64,000 nucleotides of DNA from Alistipes sp. (lineage in GTDB: Bacteria > Bacteroidota > Bacteroidia > Bacteroidales > Rikenellaceae). Below the pieces are notes generated by a model that did no database searches, was not told the DNA's origin, and saw nothing but the letters and a program-made list of their open reading frames with translations. Of this stretch, positions 8,491 through 17,045 are shown piece after piece (positions within the stretch are counted from its first letter, which is position 1; every line of letters starts with the position of its first letter). Both the position numbers and the translations under genes were made by a program. The DNA lies in NCBI GenBank assembly GCA_017398045.1, contig JAFQHI010000005.1, positions 38,357 through 102,356 of the forward strand, read 5' to 3'.

Positions 8491-10173
8491 TTAGTAACCC
8501 GGATTCTGTACCAGATTCGGGTTGGCAATCAGGTCGGTGGTGATGATGGGGAACACCTTCAGGTGGTCCGACAGAGCCACCGTACCGGCCTCGATACCAC
8601 CCTTATAGGGCCAGGGATACGATGCCGAGGTGAAGTAGCCGTAGCGAATCAGGTCCACACGACGGTGACCCTCCCAATACAGCTCGCGCGTACGCTCCTT
8701 GAGGATGTACTCCAAATCAATCGTCAGCGGCATATCGGCCTCACCGTTAGCACGCTCACGCAGCTCGGCGATGCGGTTGTAACCGTTGCTCGTCGAGGTC
8801 AGCGTACCGCCATTGAGACGAGCCTCGGCCTCGGCCGAAATCAGGTACATCTCGGCCAGACGGAAAATCGGGAAGTCGGCCGACGAGAACTCGATATCAA
8901 GCTCGATAAGGTTCGGACGGTTGTCGCTCGTCAGCGGCACCCACTTGATGCAGGCCCAACCGGTCGTGATGTCCGATACCTCGTTCTCGAACTGCTGGCT
9001 GAAGCCGGCGTTGGTGAACATGGCACGCTTGTCGTTGGCCTCGCGGTCATAACCCCACGAGTCGCTCTGACCCCACTCAACACCCTGAAGAGCGAAGTTC
9101 TCCTGTACGAACTCATCCGAAACGTGGTAACCGTTCCACTGGTTCTTGTAGATGTCGCTCGAGAAACCGAACATCGACGATACGGTCGTGCGCAGGTCGC
9201 TGTTCACGGCAGCATAGAGCAGGTGCGTCGTACCACCCCAGCTCTGGGTCGTCTGGGCATCGTAAATCGAGGCTACGATGAACTCCTTCTGCGCGCCATT
9301 GGTCGAGTTGTCCTGACGGAACAGGTTTGCATACTCGGGGCAAAGCTCATAACCGCCCTCCGCAATCACCTTCTCGGCAGCATCCTTGGCATCGGCCCAG
9401 CGAGCCGTACCCGTATAGACCTCGGCGTTCAGATACAGACGAGCCAACACGGCCCAGGCAGCACCCTTCGACAGACGCGGATAGGCTACGCGCTGTGCGG
9501 GCAGATACTCATCCTTCGTAAGCTCCAACAACTCGTTCTCCACCCAGGCAAACAGACCCGCACGGCCCAGCTGCTGCGGGAAGTTGGTCGAACCGATGTT
9601 CTCGGGCAACACCAGGGGCGGGTTGCCATAGAGGTCGAGCAGAATTTCGTAGTAGATGGCACGCAGCAGACGCATCTCCGAGCGGTAAGCGCGTACATCC
9701 GAGAGCTTCGACTCGTGGCCACGGCCCGTTACGGCACCGTCACCCGAAACCGACTCGTCGAGGAACTGGTTGCAGATAGCAACACCCTTCAGACCACGCA
9801 GATAGACTGCCATTACGGCAGCATTCGTCGTCGTCCACTTGTTGTATTGCAGACCATCCACATAATCATCACCCCAGATACACTTCAGACCATCGGCCGA
9901 AAGCTCGTTGAGGAACATATACTGACGGGTAAACTCGCTCTGACCGGCATCCGATACGGCGATATCCGACGAACCCGGGTCGCCCTGCGACACGAGCGAG
10001 AAGTAGCTGTACGCATAGTTCACGTACTGGTCGTAGCTCTCCGGCTTCTCGAAGGCCTTATCGGCCGTGATGGTCGTATCAGCCATCGGCTCGGCATCCA
10101 AATCACCCAGACACGAGGTAATCATCGAAGCCGAAGTCAAGAGCGCAACACTATATAATAAGAACTTTTTCAT
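8491..10173 (-). CDS. susD: SusD/RagB family glycan-binding lipoprotein
   Basis: A 560-aa SusD homologue, the lid of the SusC porin. The signal ends at ITSC (Cys about 21). The N-terminal helix bundle (ADKAFEKPESYDQYVNYAYSYF) and tetratricopeptide-like helices (GAAWAVLARLYLNAEVY) are typical, as is the C-terminal ILKERTRELYWEGHRRVDLIRY segment, a strong family signature shown here in part (ERTRELYWEGHRRVDLIR). Length is usual for the family. It starts 19 bp after the susC stop, so the pair is translated from one message. Binding of a glucan or galactan oligosaccharide is inferred from the GH13 and GH53 enzymes nearby. Confidence 0.95.
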   Translation of the reverse strand: MKKFLLYSVALLTSASMITSCLGDLDAEPMADTTITADKAFEKPESYDQYVNYAYSYFSLVSQGDPGSSDIAVSDAGQSEFTRQYMFLNELSADGLKCIWGDDYVDGLQYNKWTTTNAAVMAVYLRGLKGVAICNQFLDESVSGDGAVTGRGHESKLSDVRAYRSEMRLLRAIYYEILLDLYGNPPLVLPENIGSTNFPQQLGRAGLFAWVENELLELTKDEYLPAQRVAYPRLSKGAAWAVLARLYLNAEVYTGTARWADAKDAAEKVIAEGGYELCPEYANLFRQDNSTNGAQKEFIVASIYDAQTTQSWGGTTHLLYAAVNSDLRTTVSSMFGFSSDIYKNQWNGYHVSDEFVQENFALQGVEWGQSDSWGYDREANDKRAMFTNAGFSQQFENEVSDITTGWACIKWVPLTSDNRPNLIELDIEFSSADFPIFRLAEMYLISAEAEARLNGGTLTSTSNGYNRIAELRERANGEADMPLTIDLEYILKERTRELYWEGHRRVDLIRYGYFTSASYPWPYKGGIEAGTVALSDHLKVFPIITTDLIANPNLVQNPGY

Positions 10174-10192
10174 AATTGCAGTCTTGTATGGT

Positions 10193-13100
10193 TTAGAAGT
10201 TAATGTTCAGACGCAGCGTGTAGAGACGCGGACGCGGAATCAGCGTGCTATATACACCGTCGGCGTTGTTCACCTCGGGGTCCAGACCCGAGTAGTCGGT
10301 AATCGTAAATACGTTCTGGCACGAAGCGGCTACACGGATGTTCATCTTCGACTTGCCCACCTCGCGGAAGGTGTAACCAAGGTTGATGTCGTCCAGACGG
10401 AAGAACGAAGCATTCTCGATGAAGAGGTCCGAATAGGCCTGGTCGGTCGAGGGGTCGCCCGTGAAGCCCGTGCGGAAGTTGTACTCGTTCAGGTTCGAGA
10501 GGTAGTTGTAAGCCAACGTACCGATGTAGGCCGACGAGTTATCCACAGCCAGCTTGTTGATGGCGTAGTTGCCAATCGTACCGTGACCGTTGAAGCCGAA
10601 GTCCCAGTTCTTGTAGTTGAGCTGCATCGAGATACCGTAGTAGAAGTCGGGCGTAGCCGAGCGCCCCGTGATGTACTTGTCGTCCTCGGTAATCTGACCA
10701 TCCTCGTTGCGGTCGATGAAGGTGTTCATGATGGGCTTACCGGCAGCATCGTAGGCCTGCTGGTAGAGGTAGAAGGTGTAGGGCGAGAAACCCTTGTAGT
10801 GTACCGACGAGTTACCACCCGTACCCGAGAGCGACGAACCAACCTTCACGAAGTTGTCGTTCAGGTCGCCAATCTCGGTCTGCTGCCACGTACCGTTGAG
10901 GTTGATGGTCCAGTTCCAATCCTCGGTCTGGATGGGGATGAGGTTCAACGAAACCTCGACACCCTGGTTCACCATCTCACCGATGTTCGACATCAGGCGG
11001 TTCGTGAAGTTCGAGCCGGTCGGCACGTCAATCTCCGACAACAGGTCGGTCGTGTGACGATAGTAGTAATCCACGGCACCGTTGATGCGGCCCTGCAAGA
11101 AGCCGAAGTCGATACCGGCGTTGTAGGTCGTCGTGGTCTCCCACTTGATGCCCGAGTTGTAGGCCTGCGGAGCCAGCGTACCACCGATACCCGGCATATA
11201 CTGCGTGTTACCGTTATTTACATACTGGTAGAGCGGAATGTGGGGATAGTAGTTATCACCGATATCCTGCTGACCGGTCTGACCCCAACCCAGACGGAGT
11301 TTCAGAGCCGACAGGGTCTTCGAATCCTGCAAGAACTTCTCCTGGGCGATGTTCCAAGCGAAGGCAGCCGAGGGGAAGAAGCCCCAACGATTATCCTCCG
11401 AGAAGCGCGACGTAGCATCCTCACGCACGGTGAAGGTGAACAGATAGCGCGAGTCAATCGAGTAGTTGATACGACCGAAGAACGAAATCAGGTAGTACTC
11501 CTTCGGATAGGGCTTACGCGACTCCTCGGTCGAGCTCGACGAGTGGAACTGGTCGCGGTCGGCGTTGTAGTACTTCAGGCTCTGCGTCTTCACATAGTTG
11601 CGCTGCCATGAGTAACCACCCATCACATCCAGACGGTGGATACCGAACTCCTTGTTGTAGTTGGCATAGAACTCCAAAAGGGTGTTCGAGTTGAAGGTAC
11701 GCCAATTCGAAAAAGCATCCTCGGCACCCGACTTCAGGTTGGCATACGAACCGAGCGTGTTGTAGCCCGTACCGCGCGACTCGGCCATATCGTAACCGAG
11801 GTTCAGGTTGAGGCGCAAATCCTCCAGACCATGAATCTTATAGTCGAGCTGTACGTTACCAATCGAACGCCAGGTCGAAGAGTAGTTCACGTAGTCGTTC
11901 AGGCTCGACATGGGGTTCGTGTTGGCATTCTTCTCGGGGTTGAAGTTGCCGGCATCGTCAATGATACCCCAGTTGAAGTAACCGTTGGCAATCGAGGTAT
12001 TGATTGAGCCGTCCTCGTTGTAGAAATGAACGGGCTTCGTCGGGTCATACGTAAGGGCATCACCCACGGCGTTGTTCGTCCAATTCGACTTGTTGTAGAG
12101 GCCCTTCACGTTCAAATTCACCGTCAGGTGGTTGTCGAAGAAGGTGGGAGCGAGGTTTACGCTGGCATTCACGCGCGTATTGTCACCACCCTTCACCGTA
12201 CCTTGGTCGTAGTTGGCACCAATCGATACGCGATAGGGGAAGTTGCCCTCCTCGTTGTTACCATACACCGACAGAGCGTGGTCGGTCGAGAAGGCCGTGC
12301 GGTAAATCAAATCCTGCCAATTCGTGTCGTAAATCTTGCCGTTGTGACCCAGCAGCGACTGAATCTTCTCGGCATCGGCAGCACTACCGGCCTGATAGAC
12401 GTTGGTCAGGTAGTCGGCATACTCCTTACCCGACATCACGTCAATCTCGTCGGCGTTGTTCTTCACCGTGTAGGACGAGTTGTAGCTTACCTGCAACTTC
12501 TGACCCTTACCCTTCTTGGTGGTGATGATAATCACACCGTTCGAAGCACGCGAACCATAGATAGCCGTTGCCGAAGCATCCTTCAGCACGGTGTAGGTGT
12601 CGATGTCGTCGGGGTTTACGGTAGCGAGCGGGTTACCCATACCGGCACCGCCGTCGCCCGTTACAGGCACACCGTCAATCACGATAAGCGGGTTGTTCGA
12701 GGCGTTGAGCGAAGCGTTACCACGGATACGAATCTGTGCGCCCGTACCCGGCTCACCCGAAGCGGGCGTCACCAACAGACCCGGCACCTTACCCAGCAGC
12801 AGCTGGTCGGGCGAGGTCACGGCACCACGGTTCACATCCTCGGCCTTGATGGCCACAACCGAACCGGTCATGTCGCTCTTCTTCACGCCACCATAACCAA
12901 TCACGACTACCTCATCGAGGGTCATCAGGTCCTCCTCGAGCGTCAGATTCTTCAGCAACTCCGACGAGGCAACCAACTCAACGGTCTTGTAACCGATGAA
13001 GCTGACCGAGACCACCGAATTGGCGTCTGTTACATTCAGTACGTACTGACCGTCGATGTCGGTCGTCGTACCGTTCACGGTACCTACCTCGATGATTGTA

Positions 13101-13234
13101 GCTCCAATCACGGGGATACCGGCGGCGTCCACCACGACGCCCTTCACCTCGTACTTACCTTGGGCAAGCGCGAGATGCGGGGTTACGATGCCCAGTAGCA
13201 TCAACCCCAAGCACATTGCGAGAAATTTTCTCAT
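10193..13234 (-). CDS. susC: SusC/RagA TonB-linked outer-membrane transporter
   Basis: A 1013-aa TonB-dependent importer. A signal peptide (cleavage near ALAQ) is followed by a carboxypeptidase-regulatory-like domain (about 27-105, GVVVDAAGIPVIGATI), a TonB-box-like VVVIGYG, and a plug domain with the SusC signature (IRIRGNASLNASNNPLIVIDG and ATAIYGSRASNGVIIITTKKG, quoted in part). The beta-barrel runs to a C-terminal NINF. Length is normal for glycan SusC proteins. It lies 78 bp after the MFS transporter stop; no clear -7 element is visible in that gap, so transcription probably comes from the promoter upstream of the transporter. Together with SusD it would import oligosaccharides into the periplasm using TonB energy. 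Confidence 0.96.
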   Translation of the reverse strand: MRKFLAMCLGLMLLGIVTPHLALAQGKYEVKGVVVDAAGIPVIGATIIEVGTVNGTTTDIDGQYVLNVTDANSVVSVSFIGYKTVELVASSELLKNLTLEEDLMTLDEVVVIGYGGVKKSDMTGSVVAIKAEDVNRGAVTSPDQLLLGKVPGLLVTPASGEPGTGAQIRIRGNASLNASNNPLIVIDGVPVTGDGGAGMGNPLATVNPDDIDTYTVLKDASATAIYGSRASNGVIIITTKKGKGQKLQVSYNSSYTVKNNADEIDVMSGKEYADYLTNVYQAGSAADAEKIQSLLGHNGKIYDTNWQDLIYRTAFSTDHALSVYGNNEEGNFPYRVSIGANYDQGTVKGGDNTRVNASVNLAPTFFDNHLTVNLNVKGLYNKSNWTNNAVGDALTYDPTKPVHFYNEDGSINTSIANGYFNWGIIDDAGNFNPEKNANTNPMSSLNDYVNYSSTWRSIGNVQLDYKIHGLEDLRLNLNLGYDMAESRGTGYNTLGSYANLKSGAEDAFSNWRTFNSNTLLEFYANYNKEFGIHRLDVMGGYSWQRNYVKTQSLKYYNADRDQFHSSSSTEESRKPYPKEYYLISFFGRINYSIDSRYLFTFTVREDATSRFSEDNRWGFFPSAAFAWNIAQEKFLQDSKTLSALKLRLGWGQTGQQDIGDNYYPHIPLYQYVNNGNTQYMPGIGGTLAPQAYNSGIKWETTTTYNAGIDFGFLQGRINGAVDYYYRHTTDLLSEIDVPTGSNFTNRLMSNIGEMVNQGVEVSLNLIPIQTEDWNWTINLNGTWQQTEIGDLNDNFVKVGSSLSGTGGNSSVHYKGFSPYTFYLYQQAYDAAGKPIMNTFIDRNEDGQITEDDKYITGRSATPDFYYGISMQLNYKNWDFGFNGHGTIGNYAINKLAVDNSSAYIGTLAYNYLSNLNEYNFRTGFTGDPSTDQAYSDLFIENASFFRLDDINLGYTFREVGKSKMNIRVAASCQNVFTITDYSGLDPEVNNADGVYSTLIPRPRLYTLRLNINF

Positions 13235-13312
13235 AGGGCTTTTTTTAGTGTTAGTTAATAATTAGTTATTGAAATTGTTTATTTAAGTTCCTTGCGGAAT
13301 GAGGGTTCGCTA

Positions 13313-14623
13313 TTACGCCTTCTTGGTCTGAATACCCACCACGGCTACGGCACCCAGCAGGAGCGATACACCGGCCACGACAAGCATCATGATTTGCTCG
13401 CCACCGACCAGTTTCAGCAGCATACCGCCAATCAATGCGGCAATAATCTGCGGCAGGCAAATCGTGCAGTTGAACAGGCCCAGGTAAGCACCCATCGAGC
13501 TACCCGAAAGCGAATTGGTCAACAGGGCAAACGGCATGGCCAGCATGGCAGCCCAACCGCAACCAATCAGCAGGTAGGATATAAATAATAAGTATTGGTC
13601 GTGAATCATGGCCGTCGAGATAAAGCCCAGACCGCCCAGCACGAGGCTCACGGCATAGCCCACCTTGACGTTCTTAAACAGGGGCAGCACCATGGCCCAG
13701 AGAATCGAGCCTACGGCCTGCACGGCAAACAGCACACCGACCCAGTCACCGGCCGCCTGATAGCCTGCCGACGAAACATCGGTCGTACCCCAAATCGTCT
13801 CGGCGATACCGCCGTTCGTGTAGGTCCACATATAGAGGAAGGCAACCCACGAGAAGAACTGCACCAGACCAATCTGCCAGAAGGCCTTCGGGGCGTGCAG
13901 CAACAGGGTCAACAGACCGGGCTTCTGCTCCTTGTCCGTCTCGCTCTGCTCGGACAGGCCGTGGAAAGCGGCATACTCCTTGGGGTCCATCTCCTTCACC
14001 GTGGCACCCGTGTAGAGGACGCAGAGAATCAGGATGGCGGCACCGACATAGAACGAGTAAATCACCGAGTCGGGTACCACACCGGCCGGAGCCACATTCG
14101 AAATACCAATCCAGGTAAAGATGTAGGGGAAGAGGAAGCCCACGAGCGAACCGGCGTTGCACAAGAGCGACTGAATCGAGTAGGCCTTGGCCTTCTGACG
14201 CTCATTGACCATATCGCCCACCATCATCTTGAAGGGCTGCATGGCCATGTTAATCGACGTATCGAGCAACATGAGCATCACCAGACCGAACGACATGGCC
14301 ATCTTCACGGTCAGACCGAGCGAACCGGCATTCGGGAGGAAGGCCATCACGGCCACGGCCACCAGCGCACCGAGGTAGAGGTAGGGCTTGCGACGACCCC
14401 AGCGGCACCAGGTCTTATCGCTCCAGGTACCGACCAGCGGCTGGACAATCATACCCATCAACGGGGGCAGAATCCAAAAGAAACTCAAATCGTGGGGATC
14501 GGCACCGAGGGTGGCGAAGATACGGCTGATGTTGGCACTCTGAAGTGCATAGGCAATCTGAACACCGAAGAAACCGAAGCTCAGGTTCCACATCTGCCAA
14601 AACGACAGGTCACGTTTTTGCAT
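13313..14623 (-). CDS. MFS sugar transporter (SLC45/GPH-like maltose transporter family)
   Basis: A 436-aa inner-membrane protein with about 12 hydrophobic segments. The N-terminal LSFGFFGVQIAYALQSANIS and the loop GTWSDKTWCRWGRRKPYL (charged GRRKPY after helix 2-3) are typical of the SLC45-like family of bacterial glucoside and maltose transporters. It is the first gene of the minus-strand operon and would move maltose or similar products from periplasm to cytoplasm. The ATG at 14623 is followed upstream by a predicted promoter and the LytTR operator-like repeats. Exact substrate is inferred from the linked GH13 enzyme. Confidence 0.88.
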   Translation of the reverse strand: MQKRDLSFWQMWNLSFGFFGVQIAYALQSANISRIFATLGADPHDLSFFWILPPLMGMIVQPLVGTWSDKTWCRWGRRKPYLYLGALVAVAVMAFLPNAGSLGLTVKMAMSFGLVMLMLLDTSINMAMQPFKMMVGDMVNERQKAKAYSIQSLLCNAGSLVGFLFPYIFTWIGISNVAPAGVVPDSVIYSFYVGAAILILCVLYTGATVKEMDPKEYAAFHGLSEQSETDKEQKPGLLTLLLHAPKAFWQIGLVQFFSWVAFLYMWTYTNGGIAETIWGTTDVSSAGYQAAGDWVGVLFAVQAVGSILWAMVLPLFKNVKVGYAVSLVLGGLGFISTAMIHDQYLLFISYLLIGCGWAAMLAMPFALLTNSLSGSSMGAYLGLFNCTICLPQIIAALIGGMLLKLVGGEQIMMLVVAGVSLLLGAVAVVGIQTKKA

Positions 14624-14662
14624 ATTTTAGGTCTTTTTTTGTTAGTTTTCGCGGTTGGACTA

Positions 14663-14693
14663 CAAATATACACGTGCGCGACGAAAAGGCCAA
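14663..14693 (-). promoter_or_regulatory. Predicted promoter of the MFS-sus operon
   Basis: On the minus strand a TTG (14693-14691) is followed after 20 bp by TATATTTG (14670-14663), matching the Bacteroidetes TTTG-N19/21-TAnnTTTG form. The -7 element is 39 bp upstream of the transporter ATG at 14623. A GACGAA half-motif (14680-14688) lies in the spacer, and the 21-bp direct repeats begin about 10 bp upstream of the -33 element. Confidence 0.7.
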
Positions 14694-14702
14694 TCCCGCT
14701 CC

Positions 14703-14753
14703 GACGAACGGACGAATCAAAGCGACGAACGGCCAAACGGGACGGACGAAAGA
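14703..14753. promoter_or_regulatory. Three 21-bp-spaced direct repeats, likely LytTR operator sites
   Basis: GACGAACGG occurs at 14703-14711 and again at 14724-14732; a degenerate third copy GACGAAAGA is at 14745-14753. All three start exactly 21 bp apart, two helical turns. On the minus strand the exact copies read CCGTTCGTC, the core of the published binding site of AlgR, a LytTR-family regulator. The adjacent divergent operon encodes a LytTR response regulator (16221). The sites lie immediately upstream of the -33 element for the transporter-sus operon, an activator-like position. Binding is inferred, not shown. Confidence 0.65.
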
Positions 14754-14794
14754 GTCTCCAAAAGGGCCGTTTTTGGCATGAACAACAAAAAAAT

Positions 14795-14825
14795 TTGCAA
14801 AAACAACAAAAAAGGCCTACCTTTA
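14795..14825 (+). promoter_or_regulatory. Predicted promoter of the LytS/LytTR operon
   Basis: TTTG (14795-14798), a 19-bp spacer and TACCTTTA (14818-14825) fit the Bacteroidetes promoter with one mismatch in the -7 element. The kinase ATG lies 25 bp downstream at 14851. Confidence 0.6.
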
Positions 14826-14850
14826 TTGGTCGGAAACGCGCAAAAGAACC

Positions 14851-16224
14851 ATGAAACACACCACCATATCGACCCCGTGGGTCATCCACCTCTTCGCGCT
14901 GGCACACGCCCTTATCGCCATCTTAAGCCGCATGGCGAACTACGTGGATGATGTCCCCCTGACGGTCCTGACGCTGGCTTTAGTGGTGGTTATCGCCATT
15001 CGCCACGGCCTTCAGGCCGAGCTGATTGCCATCCTTGCACTGGTCGGTACGTTTGCCGGCTATCTCTTCGGTTCGTTCGGTGCCACGCTCGTGGGCAAGG
15101 TGGTTCACGATGAGGTGCTGGCTCCGGCCCTCACCACGGCCCTCTTCACCGAGTTGCTCGGCTGGGGTGTCTATGCCGTTGCCCGCCTGCGCGGAGCGAC
15201 CCTCGAACGTCGCCCGAGCTGGACCCCGCCCATTCCGCAGATTGTGCTGATTGTCCTGGCCATCCTCCTCTTCAGAATCTCTTACACGCTGATTTTCAAT
15301 TCGGACTACTTTCTGCAATCCTCCGTCAGCACGGAGCTGAACCACCTGCTGAAGAACACGGCAGCGATTCTCGTGTTGCTGTGCGGCAATATGCTCTTCG
15401 TGAGTTTCCGCCCCCACCTCGTGGGTCGGGCCGAGTGGCGCATGGCCGGTGGCGTGCTGCTGACCCTCGCCCTCTCGACCTTGGTCACCCTCTTGGTCTA
15501 TTACAACTTCCCGCACGGCACCCTGCGTATTTTTGCCTGGCTCCCCTTCCTGCGGTTGTTTGCCGTCATCCTGTTGTGCGACATTGTGGTCTATACCCTC
15601 TTCAAACTCATTGCTTACGCCCTCATCTCGAATGCCCAGCTGCACGCCGAGCGTGGCAAGAAGCATCAGGCCCAATTCCAATACAACAAGCTCAAGATGC
15701 AGATTAACCCCCATTTCTTGTTCAACTCGCTCAATATCTTGGACTTTCTGGTGCAGGAGCAGGAGACCGAACGCGCCTCGGCCTTCATCCGCAAGCTGGC
15801 CGACTGCTACCGCTATATGCTCAAAAACGAGGACGAACAGCTCGTGACGCTCCGCGACGAGCTGACCTTTGCCCACAAATACAGCGAGTTGTTGCAGGAG
15901 CGTTTCTCGAACGGTTTCCGCGTCGAGTACGCCATTCCCGAAAGCTGCATGAGCCGCCACATTGTCCCGTGCGCCCTGCAACTGCTCATCGAGAACGCCA
16001 CGAAGCACAACGCCGTGAATACCGAAAATCCGCTGCTGGTGAGCATCACCGCCACGGAGCAGACCTTGCGTGTAAGCAACCCCCTCAAACCCCGCTTGAG
16101 CAAGCAACCCTCAACGGGTAAAGGGCTGAAAAACATACGCCAACAGTACCTCGACCTGGCCAATCAGTCGATTCGGGTCGAGCAAACCGAAACCGAATTT
16201 ATCGTAGAACTTCCGCTGATATGA
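14851..16224 (+). CDS. LytS-type sensor histidine kinase (His_kinase family)
   Basis: A 457-aa membrane kinase. About six or seven hydrophobic segments fill residues 10-260, with no recognisable extracytoplasmic ligand domain. A short coiled region (NAQLHAERGKKHQAQFQYNK) leads to the kinase core: LKMQINPHFLFNSLN with phospho-acceptor His about 288, and an HATPase domain with the N-box LLIENATKHNA (about 378-388) and GKGLKNIRQQY. This is the LytS/YehU type that pairs with LytTR regulators. Its stop overlaps the regulator ATG by 4 bp (ATGA), so the two are translationally coupled. It diverges from the sus-type operon, suggesting it senses a signal linked to that locus; the ligand is unknown. 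Confidence 0.92.
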   Translation: MKHTTISTPWVIHLFALAHALIAILSRMANYVDDVPLTVLTLALVVVIAIRHGLQAELIAILALVGTFAGYLFGSFGATLVGKVVHDEVLAPALTTALFTELLGWGVYAVARLRGATLERRPSWTPPIPQIVLIVLAILLFRISYTLIFNSDYFLQSSVSTELNHLLKNTAAILVLLCGNMLFVSFRPHLVGRAEWRMAGGVLLTLALSTLVTLLVYYNFPHGTLRIFAWLPFLRLFAVILLCDIVVYTLFKLIAYALISNAQLHAERGKKHQAQFQYNKLKMQINPHFLFNSLNILDFLVQEQETERASAFIRKLADCYRYMLKNEDEQLVTLRDELTFAHKYSELLQERFSNGFRVEYAIPESCMSRHIVPCALQLLIENATKHNAVNTENPLLVSITATEQTLRVSNPLKPRLSKQPSTGKGLKNIRQQYLDLANQSIRVEQTETEFIVELPLI

Positions 16225-17021
16225 CACCACACTACAACGTCTTGATTGTCGAAGACGAGCTACCGGCACAAGCCAACCTGCGACGCGCACTCGAGCGTCG
16301 TTTCGATGACCTGCAAGTCGTCGGAATGCAAAGCTCCGTGCGCGGAACGCTCGAATGGCTGAACAATCCGGCCAATCATGCCGACATCATCTTCATGGAT
16401 GTCGAACTCTCGGACGGTATGTGTTTCGACATCTTCAACCAATACGAAGTTGAAGCCAAGGTGGTCATCACGACCGCCTATGATAACTATGCCGTGCGGG
16501 CCTTCCGCATCAACAGCATCGACTACCTCTTAAAGCCCATCGACCCCGAGGAGCTGGCCGGTGCCGTGGAGCGTTGCCGACAGGCCCTGAAGAGCAACCG
16601 CACGTCCGCCAAATCCGACTCGCAGCCGATTGATATCGAAGCCCTTAAAAGTGCGCTTACGGGGGGGGGTGAGCAAACTTACCGCAAACGATTCGTGGTT
16701 CGTTTCGGTGACCGTCTGTCGGTCATCGAGACGGCACAAGTGGCCTATTTCTATGCCGAGGACAAGAGTACGCACCTGGTAACCAGCGAGGGGCGACGCT
16801 ACATCCTCGACCAATCGTTGGACCAGCTCGCCGAGGAGATTTCGCCGGCCGACTTCTTCCGCATCTCGCGCAACTGCACGGTCTCGGTACGCGCCATCGG
16901 CGGCATCTCGAGACACCCATCGAATCGACTGAAAGTCAATCTGATACCAAAGCCCGATTTCGAAGTATTCGTATCGCGTTCGCGCACCAACGACTTCATG
17001 GTCTGGCTCGAAGGCAAATAG
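16221..17021 (+). CDS. LytTR-family response regulator
   Basis: A 266-aa regulator. The receiver domain (about 5-122) has the acidic pocket (VEDE, Asp about 12), phospho-acceptor Asp about 60 in IIFMDVEL, and the conserved Lys in YLLKPI (about 105). A linker (about 123-155) leads to a LytTR DNA-binding domain (about 157-262) with VAYFYAEDKSTHLVT and FFRISRNCTVSVRAI. LytTR proteins bind direct repeats two helical turns apart, exactly what is seen at 14703-14753 between this operon and the sus-type operon. The linker codes through a run of nine G bases (16661-16669, giving Thr-Gly-Gly-Gly), a possible slippage site that would cut the protein before its DNA-binding domain. Confidence 0.93.
   Translation: MTPHYNVLIVEDELPAQANLRRALERRFDDLQVVGMQSSVRGTLEWLNNPANHADIIFMDVELSDGMCFDIFNQYEVEAKVVITTAYDNYAVRAFRINSIDYLLKPIDPEELAGAVERCRQALKSNRTSAKSDSQPIDIEALKSALTGGGEQTYRKRFVVRFGDRLSVIETAQVAYFYAEDKSTHLVTSEGRRYILDQSLDQLAEEISPADFFRISRNCTVSVRAIGGISRHPSNRLKVNLIPKPDFEVFVSRSRTNDFMVWLEGK
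16661..16669 (+). repeat. G9 homopolymer inside the response regulator gene
   Basis: Nine consecutive G bases in the codons ACG GGG GGG GGT at the linker between receiver and LytTR domains. Gain or loss of one base would shift the frame and remove the DNA-binding domain, so it is a candidate contingency (phase-variation) tract. Only the tract itself is seen; variation is inferred. Confidence 0.75.
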
Positions 17022-17045
17022 ACAAACTCAACCTTTCATCGCTCC

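Noticed and set aside
14851-17021. Hybrid two-component system (HTCS) or SusR as regulator of the sus-type locus
   Set aside because: The kinase has no periplasmic propeller repeats, is not fused to the regulator, and the regulator has a LytTR rather than AraC or SusR-type domain.
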